The notes beneath the pieces were generated by a model that was not told where the DNA came from, did no database searches, and was given only the letters and a program-made list of their open reading frames with translations. Positions 27,633-37,657 of a stretch of DNA of 64,000 bases are shown here, piece by piece. Each line of letters begins with the position of its first letter. Position 1 is the stretch's first letter. A program made the position numbers and the translations under genes. Source of the DNA: Caldicellulosiruptor owensensis OL (lineage in GTDB: Bacteria; Bacillota; Thermoanaerobacteria; Caldicellulosiruptorales; Caldicellulosiruptoraceae). Where the stretch lies: positions 1,718,501 to 1,782,500 of the forward strand of contig NC_014657.1 in NCBI RefSeq assembly GCF_000166335.1, in the 5' to 3' direction.

Positions 27633-28790
27633 TCACACGTACATATCGCTCCCACGAAACTCATCAGGCTCCTTGCTGCTTTCCCCAAAATGATATAGAA
27701 GCGTCTCTTTTATTCTCCTGGAAGCCTCTCCATCGCCGTAAGGGTTCACCGCCCTTGCCATTTGAAGATACTCTTTTTCATCTGTTAAAAGGTTCGTAAC
27801 AACTTTAACTATGCTTTCTTTTTTAGTTCCTGCAAGAACAACTGTTTTTGCTAAAATAGCTTCCGGTCTTTCGGTTGTGTCGCGAAGAACAACAACAGGT
27901 TTACCAAGCGATGGTGCTTCCTCTTGAAGCCCCCCAGAGTCTGTTAAAACCAAATAGCTTCTTGCGATGAGGTTGTGCATATCATCAACGTCAATTGGAT
28001 TTATCAGTTTTATCCTTGGATGATCTTTTAAAATCCTGTACGCAACATCCTTGACATTTGGATTTAGATGTACAGGGTATACAAAAACTACATCGTCAAA
28101 CTCATTTGCAATCTTCAGGACAGCCTCAAAAATATTTTCAAGCGGTTTTCCAAAGTTTTCTCTCCTGTGAGCAGTGAGAAGAATTACTCTCTTTGAAAAA
28201 TCTATATTGTTTAGACTATCTTCCTTGAACAAGTAATCTTCTTTTACAGTAAATTTAAGTGTATCAATCACAGTGTTGCCTGTCACAAAGATGGTTTCTT
28301 CTTTTACTCCTTCTGCCATCAAATTTAACTTTGCCCTTTTTGTAGGCGCAAAATGAAGATCACAAAGAGCTGCTGTCAGTTTTCTGTTCATCTCCTCCGG
28401 AAAAGGTGAATATTTGTTGTATGTTCTTAAACCAGCCTCAACATGCCCAATCTTTGTTTTAAAATAAAAACTTGAGAGTGCTGCCGCAAATGTGGTCGTT
28501 GTATCGCCATGGACAAGCACAATGTCCGGTCTTTCATTCTCCAAAACCTTTTCAAATCTCAAAAGTACATCAGCAGTTATAGAAAACAGGCTCTGGTTGT
28601 ATTTCATTATGTCAAGGTCATAATCAGGTTTAATATCAAAAATCTCAAGTACCTGGTCAAGCATCTGTCTGTGCTGGGCTGTAACACATATTTTAACATC
28701 AAAGTGCAAGTCTTCCTGTAACTCCTTTACAAGCGGTGCCATTTTTATTGCCTCAGGTCTTGTCCCAAATACAATGAGTGTTTTTATCAT
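27633..28790 (-). CDS. wecB: UDP-N-acetylglucosamine 2-epimerase (non-hydrolysing)
   Basis: The 385-residue enzyme converts UDP-GlcNAc to UDP-ManNAc in the cytoplasm for cell-wall polymer synthesis. Signatures are FGTRPEAIKMAPLV at the N-terminus, GHVEAGLRTY, LTAHRRENFGKPLENIF and LTDSGGLQEEAPSLGKPVVVLRDTTERPE. Length is typical. It sits between a radical SAM gene and SLH surface proteins; ManNAc-containing secondary polymer is the usual SLH ligand, so the grouping makes functional sense. Confidence 0.95.
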   Translation of the reverse strand: MIKTLIVFGTRPEAIKMAPLVKELQEDLHFDVKICVTAQHRQMLDQVLEIFDIKPDYDLDIMKYNQSLFSITADVLLRFEKVLENERPDIVLVHGDTTTTFAAALSSFYFKTKIGHVEAGLRTYNKYSPFPEEMNRKLTAALCDLHFAPTKRAKLNLMAEGVKEETIFVTGNTVIDTLKFTVKEDYLFKEDSLNNIDFSKRVILLTAHRRENFGKPLENIFEAVLKIANEFDDVVFVYPVHLNPNVKDVAYRILKDHPRIKLINPIDVDDMHNLIARSYLVLTDSGGLQEEAPSLGKPVVVLRDTTERPEAILAKTVVLAGTKKESIVKVVTNLLTDEKEYLQMARAVNPYGDGEASRRIKETLLYHFGESSKEPDEFRGSDMYV

Positions 28791-28818
28791 TATATAAAGC
28801 TCATCCTCTCTTGTAATT

Positions 28819-29721
28819 TTAAATGCCTTCTAAATCAAAATCCGGCGTATATCTGTCTGTTGCTGACTCTTTGTCTTGAATGTATCCATAATCAAGATCA
28901 TTTTCAATAACAAAGTTTACAACCTTCTGATATTCTCTTGCTGTAACCTTTCTTGAAATTTCTTTGAATTCCTTTGCTCTGTACATAGGAAAATACTGGC
29001 TCATAAGGCTCAGCATAACCCTACCTCTTAAGTTGTCTCTTATCCAGCTCAAAACCCTTATAGAATCATTTGTGTGCATTGGAAGTACTAAATGTCGAAT
29101 TATAACACCTTTTTTCATTATACCATTTTCTATTACAACATCTCCAACAAGTTCAACCATCTTTAATATTGACTTTGAAGCAAATTCGAAATATCGTGGA
29201 GCATTAGAATATTTTTTTGCAATTTCATCATCAAAATATTTAAGATCCGGTAAAAATATGTCCACATATCCTCTCAAAAGTTCTATGGTTTCTGGTTTTT
29301 CATATGAAGAAGTGTTGTAAACAATAGGAATTCTAAGACCCTTTTTCTTTGCAATGTCAATTGCCTCAATTATATATGGAACATAAATGGTTGGCGTCAC
29401 AAGGTTTATATTGTGAGCCCCTTTTGACTGAAGGTTTAAAAAAATAGTAGCAAGCTTGTTTACATCTATGAATACTCCAAATCTCATCTGACTTATTTCA
29501 TAATTCTGGCAAAATACACAACCCATATTGCACCCAGAAAAAAATACTGTACCAGAACCATTTTTACCAGAAATACATGGTTCTTCCCAGAAATGCAAAA
29601 AGGCTTTTGCAACCTTAATACCCCCTGCAATTTTGCAAAAACCCATTTCTCCTTCTATTCTATTTACTCCACACTCGCGCGGACATATCCTGCAGTTTTT
29701 CAAAATATCCTGGGAAACCAA
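28819..29721 (-). CDS. Radical SAM protein, PflA-like (AmmeMemoRadiSam/YgiQ-type relative)
   Basis: A protein of about 300 residues with the radical SAM motif CNMGCVFC (CxxxCxxC) near residue 65, preceded by a Cys-rich N-terminus CRICPRECGVNR. The pattern LVTPTIYVPYIIEAI and FLPDLKY matches proteins annotated as pyruvate formate-lyase activating-like. There is no PFL gene here and the substrate is unknown. The frame opens at TTG 29742, but AAGGAGGG at 29732-29739 points to TTG 29721. The gene is translationally linked to hemZ. Confidence 0.8.
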   Translation of the reverse strand: MVSQDILKNCRICPRECGVNRIEGEMGFCKIAGGIKVAKAFLHFWEEPCISGKNGSGTVFFSGCNMGCVFCQNYEISQMRFGVFIDVNKLATIFLNLQSKGAHNINLVTPTIYVPYIIEAIDIAKKKGLRIPIVYNTSSYEKPETIELLRGYVDIFLPDLKYFDDEIAKKYSNAPRYFEFASKSILKMVELVGDVVIENGIMKKGVIIRHLVLPMHTNDSIRVLSWIRDNLRGRVMLSLMSQYFPMYRAKEFKEISRKVTAREYQKVVNFVIENDLDYGYIQDKESATDRYTPDFDLEGI

Positions 29722-29738
29722 AAATTCCAGTCCCTCCT

Positions 29739-31154
29739 TCAAATCTTAAGATTCAATATTCTTGAAATATAGAGCTTTATATCAGCGGGGTTGAAAACTC
29801 TTTCTATTCTATCCCCTTCATACACAAACTTTGACACAGCTTTTGCACCACATGCATAGATATTGTGTTTTTCCTGCATTATCATTACATTGTAAAGACC
29901 TTCAAATCCTCTTTTGCAATATCCAACATTTTCAAAGTTTCCTATCATATTTTTCTGTCTGTACATGTAGTATGGAATATAGCCGTGTTCCTCCAAGATA
30001 AATTGTGTCCAATCAAGAAGGTTATTTACAGTCTCCTCATCCATAAATTCATATTCATTCCATTTGAATCTCAAAAGGCTTGCCCTTTTTATTGAAAGTG
30101 TATGAATAGTAATTGAAGCAGGAGAAAGTTTTAAAATATCCTCAATTGTATTTTTGTAATCATTCTCATCTTCGCCAGGAAGCCCCAATATTACATCACT
30201 GTTTATATTTTTAAAACCATATTCGTTAGCTTGCTCAAATGCCCTTTTTATATCTTCAAATGTATGGTTTCTACCTATTATTTTCAAAGTGTTGTCGTTC
30301 GAAGTTTGAGGATTTATGCAAATTCTGAGATTAAAATCTTTTTTTATTTCCGATAGACACTTCAAAAGTTTTTCATCAATTGTATCAGGTCTTCCTGCTT
30401 CAAAGGTAATCTCTTGAATATGCTCTATTTTGAGATTTTTAAATAAATTTACAAAAATCCTTTTTATGTTGTCTATACCAAGTGTTGCAGGACTTCCACC
30501 TCCAAAATAGATTGCAACAATTTTATTTTTATTTTCTTCTATTTTGTGATACGTCTTTTCAAGTTCACAAATGAGGCTATCTGTATACATTCCTATTAAA
30601 CTTTTTACCTGCCTTGTCATCTCGTGGCAGGAAAAAGAACAGTAAAGACACTTAGTTGGACAAATAGGAATACCTATGTATAAACAAGCTGAAGAAGGTT
30701 CAAGTCTGTTTAAAATATTCATTTCATTTCTTGCAACCTTCAAAAGAAGTTTTGATTTTTTCTCAGATATATAATATTCTTTTTGCAGGAAGTTATAAAT
30801 TTGTTCGTCATTTAGCCCCTGCTCCAGCAATGGATATACAATCTTTGTGGGTCTTATTCCTGTTAAAATCCCCCAGGGAAGCTCTCTTTTTGTTTCTTGT
30901 TTTAAAAGGTCATAAAGGTTTCTCCCAAATATCCTTTTTGACTCGTGCTCATCACTAACTAACACAAAATCTTTTTGAATGGTTTTATCCTGCGTTTGGA
31001 ATTTTAAAAACACTTTCGTTTCTTCAAAATATGCCTCAAAATGAATGTCTCCGCCATAACCAAACTTTACCTCCGCACCAGGATAAAATGCCCTTATTAA
31101 ATGCTGAAAATCATACAAAAATCTTTGGCTGTTAGAAAAATACGTTATTCTCAA
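29739..31154 (-). CDS. hemZ: HemZ-type coproporphyrinogen dehydrogenase-like radical SAM protein
   Basis: The 471-residue protein has the HemN-type motif CPTKCLYCSF (CxxxCxxC) at about residue 170, with IYFGGGSPATL and SDVILGLPGEDENDY, which are family signatures. An N-terminal extension of about 150 residues is typical of HemZ. Oxygen-independent coproporphyrinogen oxidase activity is known for HemN, but HemZ-type proteins often lack proof. The start is TTG 31154 after AAAAGGGG. A terminator upstream (31201-31237) separates it from the relA operon. Confidence 0.85.
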   Translation of the reverse strand: MRITYFSNSQRFLYDFQHLIRAFYPGAEVKFGYGGDIHFEAYFEETKVFLKFQTQDKTIQKDFVLVSDEHESKRIFGRNLYDLLKQETKRELPWGILTGIRPTKIVYPLLEQGLNDEQIYNFLQKEYYISEKKSKLLLKVARNEMNILNRLEPSSACLYIGIPICPTKCLYCSFSCHEMTRQVKSLIGMYTDSLICELEKTYHKIEENKNKIVAIYFGGGSPATLGIDNIKRIFVNLFKNLKIEHIQEITFEAGRPDTIDEKLLKCLSEIKKDFNLRICINPQTSNDNTLKIIGRNHTFEDIKRAFEQANEYGFKNINSDVILGLPGEDENDYKNTIEDILKLSPASITIHTLSIKRASLLRFKWNEYEFMDEETVNNLLDWTQFILEEHGYIPYYMYRQKNMIGNFENVGYCKRGFEGLYNVMIMQEKHNIYACGAKAVSKFVYEGDRIERVFNPADIKLYISRILNLKI

Positions 31155-31200
31155 ATTGTGTTCTACCCCTTTTGCAAAAAAATGATTTTTCGCAAAATAA

Positions 31201-31237
31201 AAATAAAAAACTTATAGCATTATTTTGTGCTATAAGT
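31201..31237 (-). terminator. Terminator of the apt-relA-dtd operon
   Basis: CTTATAGC and GCTATAAG flank a 10-base loop; on the minus strand TTTTTTATTTTT follows. Confidence 0.85.
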
Positions 31238-31251
31238 CAGCAATGTATTTA

Positions 31252-31851
31252 TTAAAAGTTTTTAAGCTCATCACCAATGGTAGTTGGCACACCATGCCCT
31301 GGATACACTTTTGTTATTTTTGGAAGCACTAAAAGCTTTCCCTTTATAGACTCGAAGATCTGACTTTCATCTCCAAGCGGTAGGTCACACCTGCCAAAAG
31401 AATCCTTAAACAACGTATCGCCCGAAAACAAGATGTTATCATACAAAAAACAGCTCGAACCAGGTGTGTGCCCTGGTGTGTGCAATACTTTCAATGAAAA
31501 ATCATCAAATTCAAATACATCTCCATCTTCAAAGTACCCATCACAGTTTATCTTTATTTCTGAACCAATTAGATACGACAGGTTGTATGCTGGATTTGAT
31601 AAGATCTCCTTTTCGGCTCTGTGTGCGTAAATTGGTAGTTTAAATCTCTGTTTTAGATAACAGCAACCCAAAAAATGGTCAAAATGCCCATGCGTTAAAA
31701 GTATAGCTTTTGGAACAAGATTATTTTCTAAAATAATACTCTCAATTTTTGTTGCATCATCTCCCGGGTCAATAATGACAACCTCTTTTTTCCCAAACAC
31801 ATAACAGTTTGTCACAACATCCCCAACTTCAATGCATTTAAAAAACATCAA
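31252..31851 (-). CDS. MBL-fold hydrolase (glyoxalase II-like)
   Basis: The 199-residue metallo-hydrolase has the zinc motif THGHFDHFLG, VLHTPGHTPGS, FSGDTLFKDSFGR and a C-terminal VYPGHG. This is the YqgX/YcbL small glyoxalase-II-like group, with a thioester or related substrate. It lies 35 bp after dtd at the end of the apt-relA-dtd operon, an order common in clostridia. Confidence 0.88.
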   Translation of the reverse strand: MMFFKCIEVGDVVTNCYVFGKKEVVIIDPGDDATKIESIILENNLVPKAILLTHGHFDHFLGCCYLKQRFKLPIYAHRAEKEILSNPAYNLSYLIGSEIKINCDGYFEDGDVFEFDDFSLKVLHTPGHTPGSSCFLYDNILFSGDTLFKDSFGRCDLPLGDESQIFESIKGKLLVLPKITKVYPGHGVPTTIGDELKNF

Positions 31852-31886
31852 ATTCTTTACCCCCTCTACTTTCTTGAAAAAACAAC

Positions 31887-32336
31887 TCAGAAAACCTTCT
31901 TGCTATCAAGCAAAACTGTCACAGGTCCGTCATTTAAAATAGCTACCTCCATGTGCGCCTGAAATACTCCACATTCAACCTTTTGAACTTTTTGTTTAAG
32001 CTTTTCAACAAAGTAGTTATACAGCCTTTCTGCCTTTTCCTTTTCTGCTGCAAACATGAAGTTTGGTCTTCTTCCTTTTCTTGCATCTCCCATTACTGTA
32101 AAATTTGAAACAACCAAAACTTCACCGCCTACATCTAAGAGGGAAAGATTAAACTTTGAATTCTCATCTTCAAATATTCGAAGGTTTATAACTTTTTCAC
32201 AAATATAATCTACATCCTCTTCTGTATCATCCTGTGCAACACCCACAAGTAAACAAAGACCTTTTTGTATCCTTCCTACCTCTTTGCCATCAACCAAAAC
32301 ATAAGCTTCTTTTACTCTTTGAACAACAGCTCTCAA
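31887..32336 (-). CDS. dtd: D-aminoacyl-tRNA deacylase
   Basis: The 149-residue enzyme removes D-amino acids from tRNA. It begins [17 protein letters not shown] and has the catalytic SNFTVMGD region (usual SQFTL) and [10 protein letters not shown] (usual NxGPVT), both active-site loops. It sits 5 bp after relA. Length and motifs are standard. Confidence 0.95.
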   Translation of the reverse strand: MRAVVQRVKEAYVLVDGKEVGRIQKGLCLLVGVAQDDTEEDVDYICEKVINLRIFEDENSKFNLSLLDVGGEVLVVSNFTVMGDARKGRRPNFMFAAEKEKAERLYNYFVEKLKQKVQKVECGVFQAHMEVAILNDGPVTVLLDSKKVF

Positions 32337-32341
32337 ATTCT

Positions 32342-34522
32342 TTATCCTCCTTTTACACGCTGAACCTCAAATACACTGTCAATCTTTCTCAGCTTTCTTA
32401 TAATCTTCTCAAGCTGCTCTGTTGAACTTATTTCAACAGTAAGATTTATATTGGCAATCCTGTCTCGTGTTGTCCTTCCCTGTATAGCCTTCACTGAAAT
32501 CTTGTTCTCACCAAGCAAGTTTGTTATGTCCATCAGTATTCCTGTCCTGTCGTTTGCAAGAACATTGATTGTAGCATCAAACTTTGCATCTTTTGTCACA
32601 TTCCATTCAGCCTCAACAATCCTCTCTGGCTCTTTTAAATACTGCTCAACATTTGGACAATCACGCCTGTGGATTGAAACACCTCTTCCACGTGTAATAT
32701 AGCCTATAACTTTATCTCCAGGCACCGGATTGCAACATTTTGCAAACCTCACAAGAACATTTTCAACACCTTTTACAAGTATTCCGTTATTTGAAGAAGC
32801 CTTCGCAGGCTTTGGTTTTTCAATCTGAAGTTCTTTTTCACCATCTTCTTTGATGTATTTCTTTATCTCCTCTTTTATCCTCAGAGCCACTTTAGTTGGT
32901 GTAATACCACCATACCCAAGTGCAGCAAACATGTCTTCAGGTGTTCTGTAGCCATATCTTTGCGAAACTGTCTGCAGCACATCCTCTTTTAGAGCAAATT
33001 GTAAAGGTAGATTTAGTTTTTTGAGCTCTTTTTCCAATATATCTTTGCCTTTTTGAATATTCTCTTCTTTTCTCTCTTTTTTAAACCATGCGTTTATCTT
33101 GCTCTTTGCTTGAGGACTCTTGACAATCTTGAGCCAGTCCTGGCTTGGACCATGGACGTTCGGCGATGTAATAATCTCGACAATATCACCATTTTTGAGC
33201 TCATAATCGATAGGAACAAGCTTGCCGTTTACCTTAGCGCCTGCCATCTTATTACCTATCTCGCTGTGGATTGCATATGCAAAATCTATCGGTGTTGAAC
33301 CCTGTGGCAGGCTTATAACATCACCTTTTGGAGTAAAAACAAAAACCTCGTCAGAAAAGAGGTTTATCTTCAAAGACTCCATAAACTCTTTTGCGTCTTT
33401 CAGCTCTTTCTGCCACTCCAAAAGTTCTCTCAACCATGCAAACTTTTCATCCTCATCAGTTGATTTTACTCTTCCCTCTTTGTACTTCCAGTGTGCGGCA
33501 ATACCATACTCGGCTGTCCTGTGCATATCAAATGTTCTTATCTGTACTTCAAATGGCTCACCTTCAGGTCCTATTACAGTTGTGTGAAGTGACTGGTACA
33601 TGTTCGGTTTTGGCATTGCAATGTAGTCTTTAAACCTGCCTGGCATAGGCTTGAACAGAGTATGAATTATTCCCAGAACCCCATAGCAATCTTTTACTGA
33701 ATTTACAATAATTCTAATAGCAAAAAGATCATAAATCTCTTCTAAAGTTTTACCCTGTTCTTTCATCTTGCGATAAATACTGTAAAAATGCTTTGGTCGT
33801 CCATCTATCTGACCAACTTCAATGTTTGCCTCTTTTAGTTTCTCTGAAATAAGAGAAATAATCCTTTTGATATACTCTTCCCTTTCTACCCTCTTTTTGG
33901 CAATCTTTTCAACAAGGTCATAATATCCTTCAGGGTCAAGATAGCGCAGTGACAAATCCTCAAGCTCCCATTTTATCTTTGAAATTCCAAGTCTATGGGC
34001 AAGCGGAGCATATATCTCAATTGTTTCCTGAGCCTTTTGTCTTTGCTTCTCAGGTGGAAGATATTTTAAAGTTCTCATATTATGGAGCCTATCTGCAAGT
34101 TTAATTAAAATAACCCTTATATCCTTTGCCATTGCGATGAGCATTTTGCGATAGTTTTCCGCCTGTCTTTCAAGCTTGCTGGTAAATTCAAGCTTGCCAA
34201 GTTTTGTAACACCATCTACAAGTTCAGCTATCTCTTTACCAAACTCCCTCTCTATATCCTCTAAAGACGCAGAAGTATCCTCTACAACATCATGCAGGAG
34301 GCCTGCAACAATTGATGCAATGTCAAGCTCCAGATCTGCCAAAATCAATGCAACCTCAAGAGGATGCACTATGTATGGCTCACCAGAACTCCTTGCCTGT
34401 CCTTCATGATGCTTTTGTGCAAATTCAAATGCTTTTTTAATAAGATTCACATCTTCCTCTGATACATACTTCTTTACTTTTTCTATCAGCTCATTTAACC
34501 TGTCACTCAAACCCAAATTCAC
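32342..34522 (-). CDS. relA: (p)ppGpp synthetase/hydrolase, RelA/SpoT homologue
   Basis: The 726-residue stringent-response enzyme has an HD hydrolase domain ([24 protein letters not shown]), a synthetase domain ([44 protein letters not shown]), TGS ([20 protein letters not shown]), a CCNPVPGD region and a C-terminal ACT domain. Both active sites look intact, so it is bifunctional. The frame starts at GTG 34522; a TTG at 34510 with GAGGTG upstream is an alternative. It is 29 bp after apt. Confidence 0.96.
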   Translation of the reverse strand: MNLGLSDRLNELIEKVKKYVSEEDVNLIKKAFEFAQKHHEGQARSSGEPYIVHPLEVALILADLELDIASIVAGLLHDVVEDTSASLEDIEREFGKEIAELVDGVTKLGKLEFTSKLERQAENYRKMLIAMAKDIRVILIKLADRLHNMRTLKYLPPEKQRQKAQETIEIYAPLAHRLGISKIKWELEDLSLRYLDPEGYYDLVEKIAKKRVEREEYIKRIISLISEKLKEANIEVGQIDGRPKHFYSIYRKMKEQGKTLEEIYDLFAIRIIVNSVKDCYGVLGIIHTLFKPMPGRFKDYIAMPKPNMYQSLHTTVIGPEGEPFEVQIRTFDMHRTAEYGIAAHWKYKEGRVKSTDEDEKFAWLRELLEWQKELKDAKEFMESLKINLFSDEVFVFTPKGDVISLPQGSTPIDFAYAIHSEIGNKMAGAKVNGKLVPIDYELKNGDIVEIITSPNVHGPSQDWLKIVKSPQAKSKINAWFKKERKEENIQKGKDILEKELKKLNLPLQFALKEDVLQTVSQRYGYRTPEDMFAALGYGGITPTKVALRIKEEIKKYIKEDGEKELQIEKPKPAKASSNNGILVKGVENVLVRFAKCCNPVPGDKVIGYITRGRGVSIHRRDCPNVEQYLKEPERIVEAEWNVTKDAKFDATINVLANDRTGILMDITNLLGENKISVKAIQGRTTRDRIANINLTVEISSTEQLEKIIRKLRKIDSVFEVQRVKGG

Positions 34523-34551
34523 CTCGATGGGACCTCTTAAGGACCCACTTG

Positions 34552-35079
34552 TTATATCAAAGAAGACTCAAATTGAACAACAGATCTGACATCGTATCCT
34601 TTCAAATTCTCTCTTCCGTTTAGATATGTGAGTTCAACAAGGTATGCAATTCCTACAACCTTACCACCAAGCTTTTCAACAAGCTTTATGTTTGAAAGTG
34701 TTGTACCTCCTGTTGCTAAAAGGTCGTCGATTATCACAACCTTTTGACCAGGTTTTATAGCATCGATGTGCATCTCAAGGACATCTTTTCCGTATTCAAG
34801 CTCATATTCAACCGAAACGGTCTTGTAAGGAAGCTTACCTTTTTTTCTGACAAGAACAAGCCCTTTGTTCAGCACGTATGCAACAGGTGCACCAAATATA
34901 AACCCTCTCGATTCTGGTCCAACAATAAGCTCAAAGTCAAGATCTTTGACTAAATCCACAAGAGAATCTATTGCGTATTTAAACGCATCCTTGTCCTGTA
35001 AAACTGTTGTTATATCAATAAAATCTATACCCTCTTTAGGAAAGTTCAAAACATGTCTGAATTTCTCTTTCAGGTTCAT
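34552..35079 (-). CDS. apt: Adenine phosphoribosyltransferase
   Basis: The 175-residue purine-salvage enzyme makes AMP from adenine and PRPP. The PRPP-binding motif VVIIDDLLATGGTT is present, along with FPKEGIDFIDIT and ESRGFIFGAPVAY, typical of Apt. It heads the operon apt-relA-dtd. The start follows AGGAGGAAG. The promoter region is short because an ISLre2 element lies 94 bp upstream. Confidence 0.95.
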   Translation of the reverse strand: MNLKEKFRHVLNFPKEGIDFIDITTVLQDKDAFKYAIDSLVDLVKDLDFELIVGPESRGFIFGAPVAYVLNKGLVLVRKKGKLPYKTVSVEYELEYGKDVLEMHIDAIKPGQKVVIIDDLLATGGTTLSNIKLVEKLGGKVVGIAYLVELTYLNGRENLKGYDVRSVVQFESSLI

Positions 35080-35141
35080 TAAATCTTCCTCCTATTACTT
35101 TAAGATTTTTGATTATTACGTTATTAAGTATATCAAAAAAG

Positions 35142-35171
35142 ACTATAATTTTTAAATACTTTAAGTGGCAA
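35142..35171 (-). promoter_or_regulatory. Candidate apt promoter with its -35 in the IS target duplication
   Basis: On the minus strand TTGCCA (35166-35171), 18 bp, TATAGT (35142-35147). The -35 lies wholly within the 9-bp target duplication left by the IS at 35173. Confidence 0.4.
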
Positions 35172-35172
35172 A

Positions 35173-36785
35173 GATAGTGTCAAGAGTTTGTAGGGAAATT
35201 TTTTATTAAAATACGACTGCATTTAAGAAATCTCCAGTACTTAGGCCTTTCAGTACTCTAAACGTCAAATCAACTTTTCCTCTTGCTAAAATTGGCACAT
35301 TATTCCTCGTCTCCTCAATCTGTTTCCTTATCTTCTTAACATTTTTTCTCACAATTTCTTTCAATATTTTTTCTTCTTTCTCTTCCTTGCCACAAATCTC
35401 TTTTAAATATGCTTCTTTCAAGTTTACACCATTATACTTCAAGCTCAATAACTTTACCATCACTTCTGCTCCTTGTTCGCTCCATCCTCTTGGTCTTGAA
35501 CTCATCCTATCTGCTAATACGTGGCTTACATGCCCTTCTGCACTACATCCTTTTATAATCCTATTATCTAACTCTAATACTATATTATCCCAATGATTGG
35601 CTATATATCTCCTACTTTCATTTATCCTCTTCAACGCTCTTTTGTCCTCTCCAGCCTTTTCCATCGCTTTAGCTACCAATCCCTCAAACTTCTCTCTATC
35701 CTTATCCCTCAATGCTTCTACTATCCCAGCAAAAATATTCTTATCTCCACCGCTTATTTTGATTACCTCTCTCATTAGATGAAACCTGTCTAATACAAAT
35801 TCTGCACCCACTATCCATTCAAGCCCTTCCTTTATCCATGCCGCTCCATCCCCTAACAAATATATCTTCTCTATCTTCTCCGTTTCATAGTGCTCCTCTA
35901 TATATTCACTTACTTTTGACCAAAAATCTTCTGGTCTCTCTTTAATACTGCTAAAATAATGCACCCCTTTTAATTCCTTTCTTTTGACAATCCCTTTCTC
36001 TTCTTTATATCCCTCATTTATGTACGCAAGCTTCGCTATCTTCCCTTCTCCGTTTTGTAACGAAATATGATCTTCATCTGCCTCTATATAAAGTTCTTTT
36101 ACCACTTTTTTACTGCCTGCAACTCCTTTTTTATTATGCTCGATTCTATCTAACTGAGCTGCCTCTATCCTCCTCAAAATATTCATTACACTTTGTCTTG
36201 TCATTTTCTCTTCTCCTAATACTTCTTTGGCTGCTTTTTCATATGATATTTCCACTACTTTCTCAACTATTGCTGCTTTGACTGCTTTGTCTATTCTTTG
36301 GTATTTCTCTATCCCCAAAATTTCATCTGCTAAATACACATACCCTCCCTCTTCTTTATTCTTGTAGTACGTCCTTATATATTCCACATCTCCAAATATT
36401 GTCTTTATGCTCCTCTTATCTTTCCTTACAACCTCATACCTTGCCTTCCTCTTCTTTTCATTCCTTACAATCTCATCTACAAGCCCGCATGCCTCTTTTA
36501 TCATCTCCTTCCCTATCTCATCCATCTTCTCCTTCAATTCCATTGAATACATCGCTATATCTTTCTCACCTCTTAATATCTCCACTATCCCTTCTCCAAA
36601 TCTATTTAAAAGTTCCTCTATTTTTGTTATAATATTATCAAACATTTTGCTCCCTCCTTTGGTTTGTTTTTCCTTTCAGTTTTCTTCTTCTTTTTTTTGC
36701 TCATTATTTTATATCATTCTCTCATTTTTCCCAAGAGGAGGGAGCATTTTTTCCATCTCAAGTCCTATAAATATTTTACACTAAG
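35173..36785 (-). mobile_element. ISLre2-family insertion sequence, intact, 1613 bp
   Basis: The element is bounded by the 9-bp direct repeat AGTGGCAAA (35164-35172 and 36786-36794), a target-site duplication of the size usual for ISLre2. The terminal inverted repeats are imperfect: TAGTGT.AA...TTT.TAGG at 35175-35194, and its inverse at 36764-36783. One full-length transposase gene lies within. It inserted between the spoIIR terminator and the apt promoter. Confidence 0.9.
35206..36645 (-). CDS. ISLre2-family transposase (UPF0236)
   Basis: The 479-residue transposase has the family's DDE core: YIEADEDHISLQ, YLLGDGAAWIKEGLEW, VLDRFHLMREVIK, and the C-terminal GCSAEGHVSHVLADRMSSRPRGWSEQGAE block. 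ATG lies behind GGAGGGAGC. The frame is uninterrupted and the element ends are preserved, so it is probably active. Confidence 0.95.
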   Translation of the reverse strand: MFDNIITKIEELLNRFGEGIVEILRGEKDIAMYSMELKEKMDEIGKEMIKEACGLVDEIVRNEKKRKARYEVVRKDKRSIKTIFGDVEYIRTYYKNKEEGGYVYLADEILGIEKYQRIDKAVKAAIVEKVVEISYEKAAKEVLGEEKMTRQSVMNILRRIEAAQLDRIEHNKKGVAGSKKVVKELYIEADEDHISLQNGEGKIAKLAYINEGYKEEKGIVKRKELKGVHYFSSIKERPEDFWSKVSEYIEEHYETEKIEKIYLLGDGAAWIKEGLEWIVGAEFVLDRFHLMREVIKISGGDKNIFAGIVEALRDKDREKFEGLVAKAMEKAGEDKRALKRINESRRYIANHWDNIVLELDNRIIKGCSAEGHVSHVLADRMSSRPRGWSEQGAEVMVKLLSLKYNGVNLKEAYLKEICGKEEKEEKILKEIVRKNVKKIRKQIEETRNNVPILARGKVDLTFRVLKGLSTGDFLNAVVF

Positions 36786-36800
36786 AGTGGCAAAAAAATA

Positions 36801-36846
36801 AAAAGCCCTTTTAGCAGACTAACCACAGGAGCTGCTAAAAGAGCTT
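36801..36846 (-). terminator. Terminator of the spoIIR gene
   Basis: On the minus strand AGCTCTTTTAGCAG pairs with CTGCTAAAAGGGCT (one mismatch) and is followed by TTTTTATTTTTTT. Confidence 0.85.
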
Positions 36847-36874
36847 ACTTGTGTTTTCCTAAAAGAATATAATT

Positions 36875-37567
36875 TTATATACTCCTAAAAATACGTCTAA
36901 ACCATGCCTCTTTATAAAATTTTGTTTTCAAAATCTCATATATCTTGAGTCTCAACTTTACAGGCATATTATCCATGCTACCATAACTTGTTGCAATCAA
37001 ATATTCTTTTTTTGAAAGTGAACTTTTGAGTTCTTCTCTTGCTTCAGCTGGAAGTTCCAGCTTTGCTTCATCCACTATACAAAGCGGGGGAAATATAACA
37101 CACCACCAGTTCTTCCCCTTACTATCGCCTATGAAAACTTTAACACAGTCATATATACCTGATGGAAAAAGAAAATTGTTATAAACTCTGTTTGGAAATA
37201 AATCTCTCTGAATACTTATTCTTACCTTATAATTCTTTCCTTTTTCCAGTAAAGCCTGTTTGATATGACTTTCAATTTGATATTTTCTTCTATCGATATC
37301 TTTTAAGACTTGATATTTACCCTTAGAAAAATCTATATTATTTGATAAAAACTCTATAACTTTATTTCTAACAAATAGTTTTAGCTCTTGGTCCTTTTTT
37401 GAATTACTATTTGCTATGACATGAAGCCTTACAACTGAGGCAGACAAGTCTTTTTGCAGAGCATCTATCTGCTTGAAATTTAAAAACTCATAAATCAAAA
37501 TAAAACTTAAAAGTGATAAAACTGCTGCTAAAATGTATGCTTTTGAAACTCGAATTTTCTGTATCAT
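36875..37567 (-). CDS. spoIIR: Stage II sporulation protein R
   Basis: The 230-residue protein has an N-terminal membrane or signal segment (AYILAAVLSLLSFILIYEFL) and the SpoIIR signatures VVRLHVIANSNSKKDQELKL, FLFPSGIYDCVKVFIGD and NWWCVIFPPLC. In Bacillus it is secreted from the forespore and triggers SpoIIGA to process pro-sigma-E. It lies 90 bp downstream of the ger operon. Its presence suggests a real or recently lost sporulation programme. Confidence 0.9.
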   Translation of the reverse strand: MIQKIRVSKAYILAAVLSLLSFILIYEFLNFKQIDALQKDLSASVVRLHVIANSNSKKDQELKLFVRNKVIEFLSNNIDFSKGKYQVLKDIDRRKYQIESHIKQALLEKGKNYKVRISIQRDLFPNRVYNNFLFPSGIYDCVKVFIGDSKGKNWWCVIFPPLCIVDEAKLELPAEAREELKSSLSKKEYLIATSYGSMDNMPVKLRLKIYEILKTKFYKEAWFRRIFRSI

Positions 37568-37657
37568 CCCTCTTTTTTCCTCTCAAACAAAAATTATTTC
37601 TATTTTTAGCATTCACTCAGAAAACAAAATTTATACATAAAAATCTTTAAAACCTTT

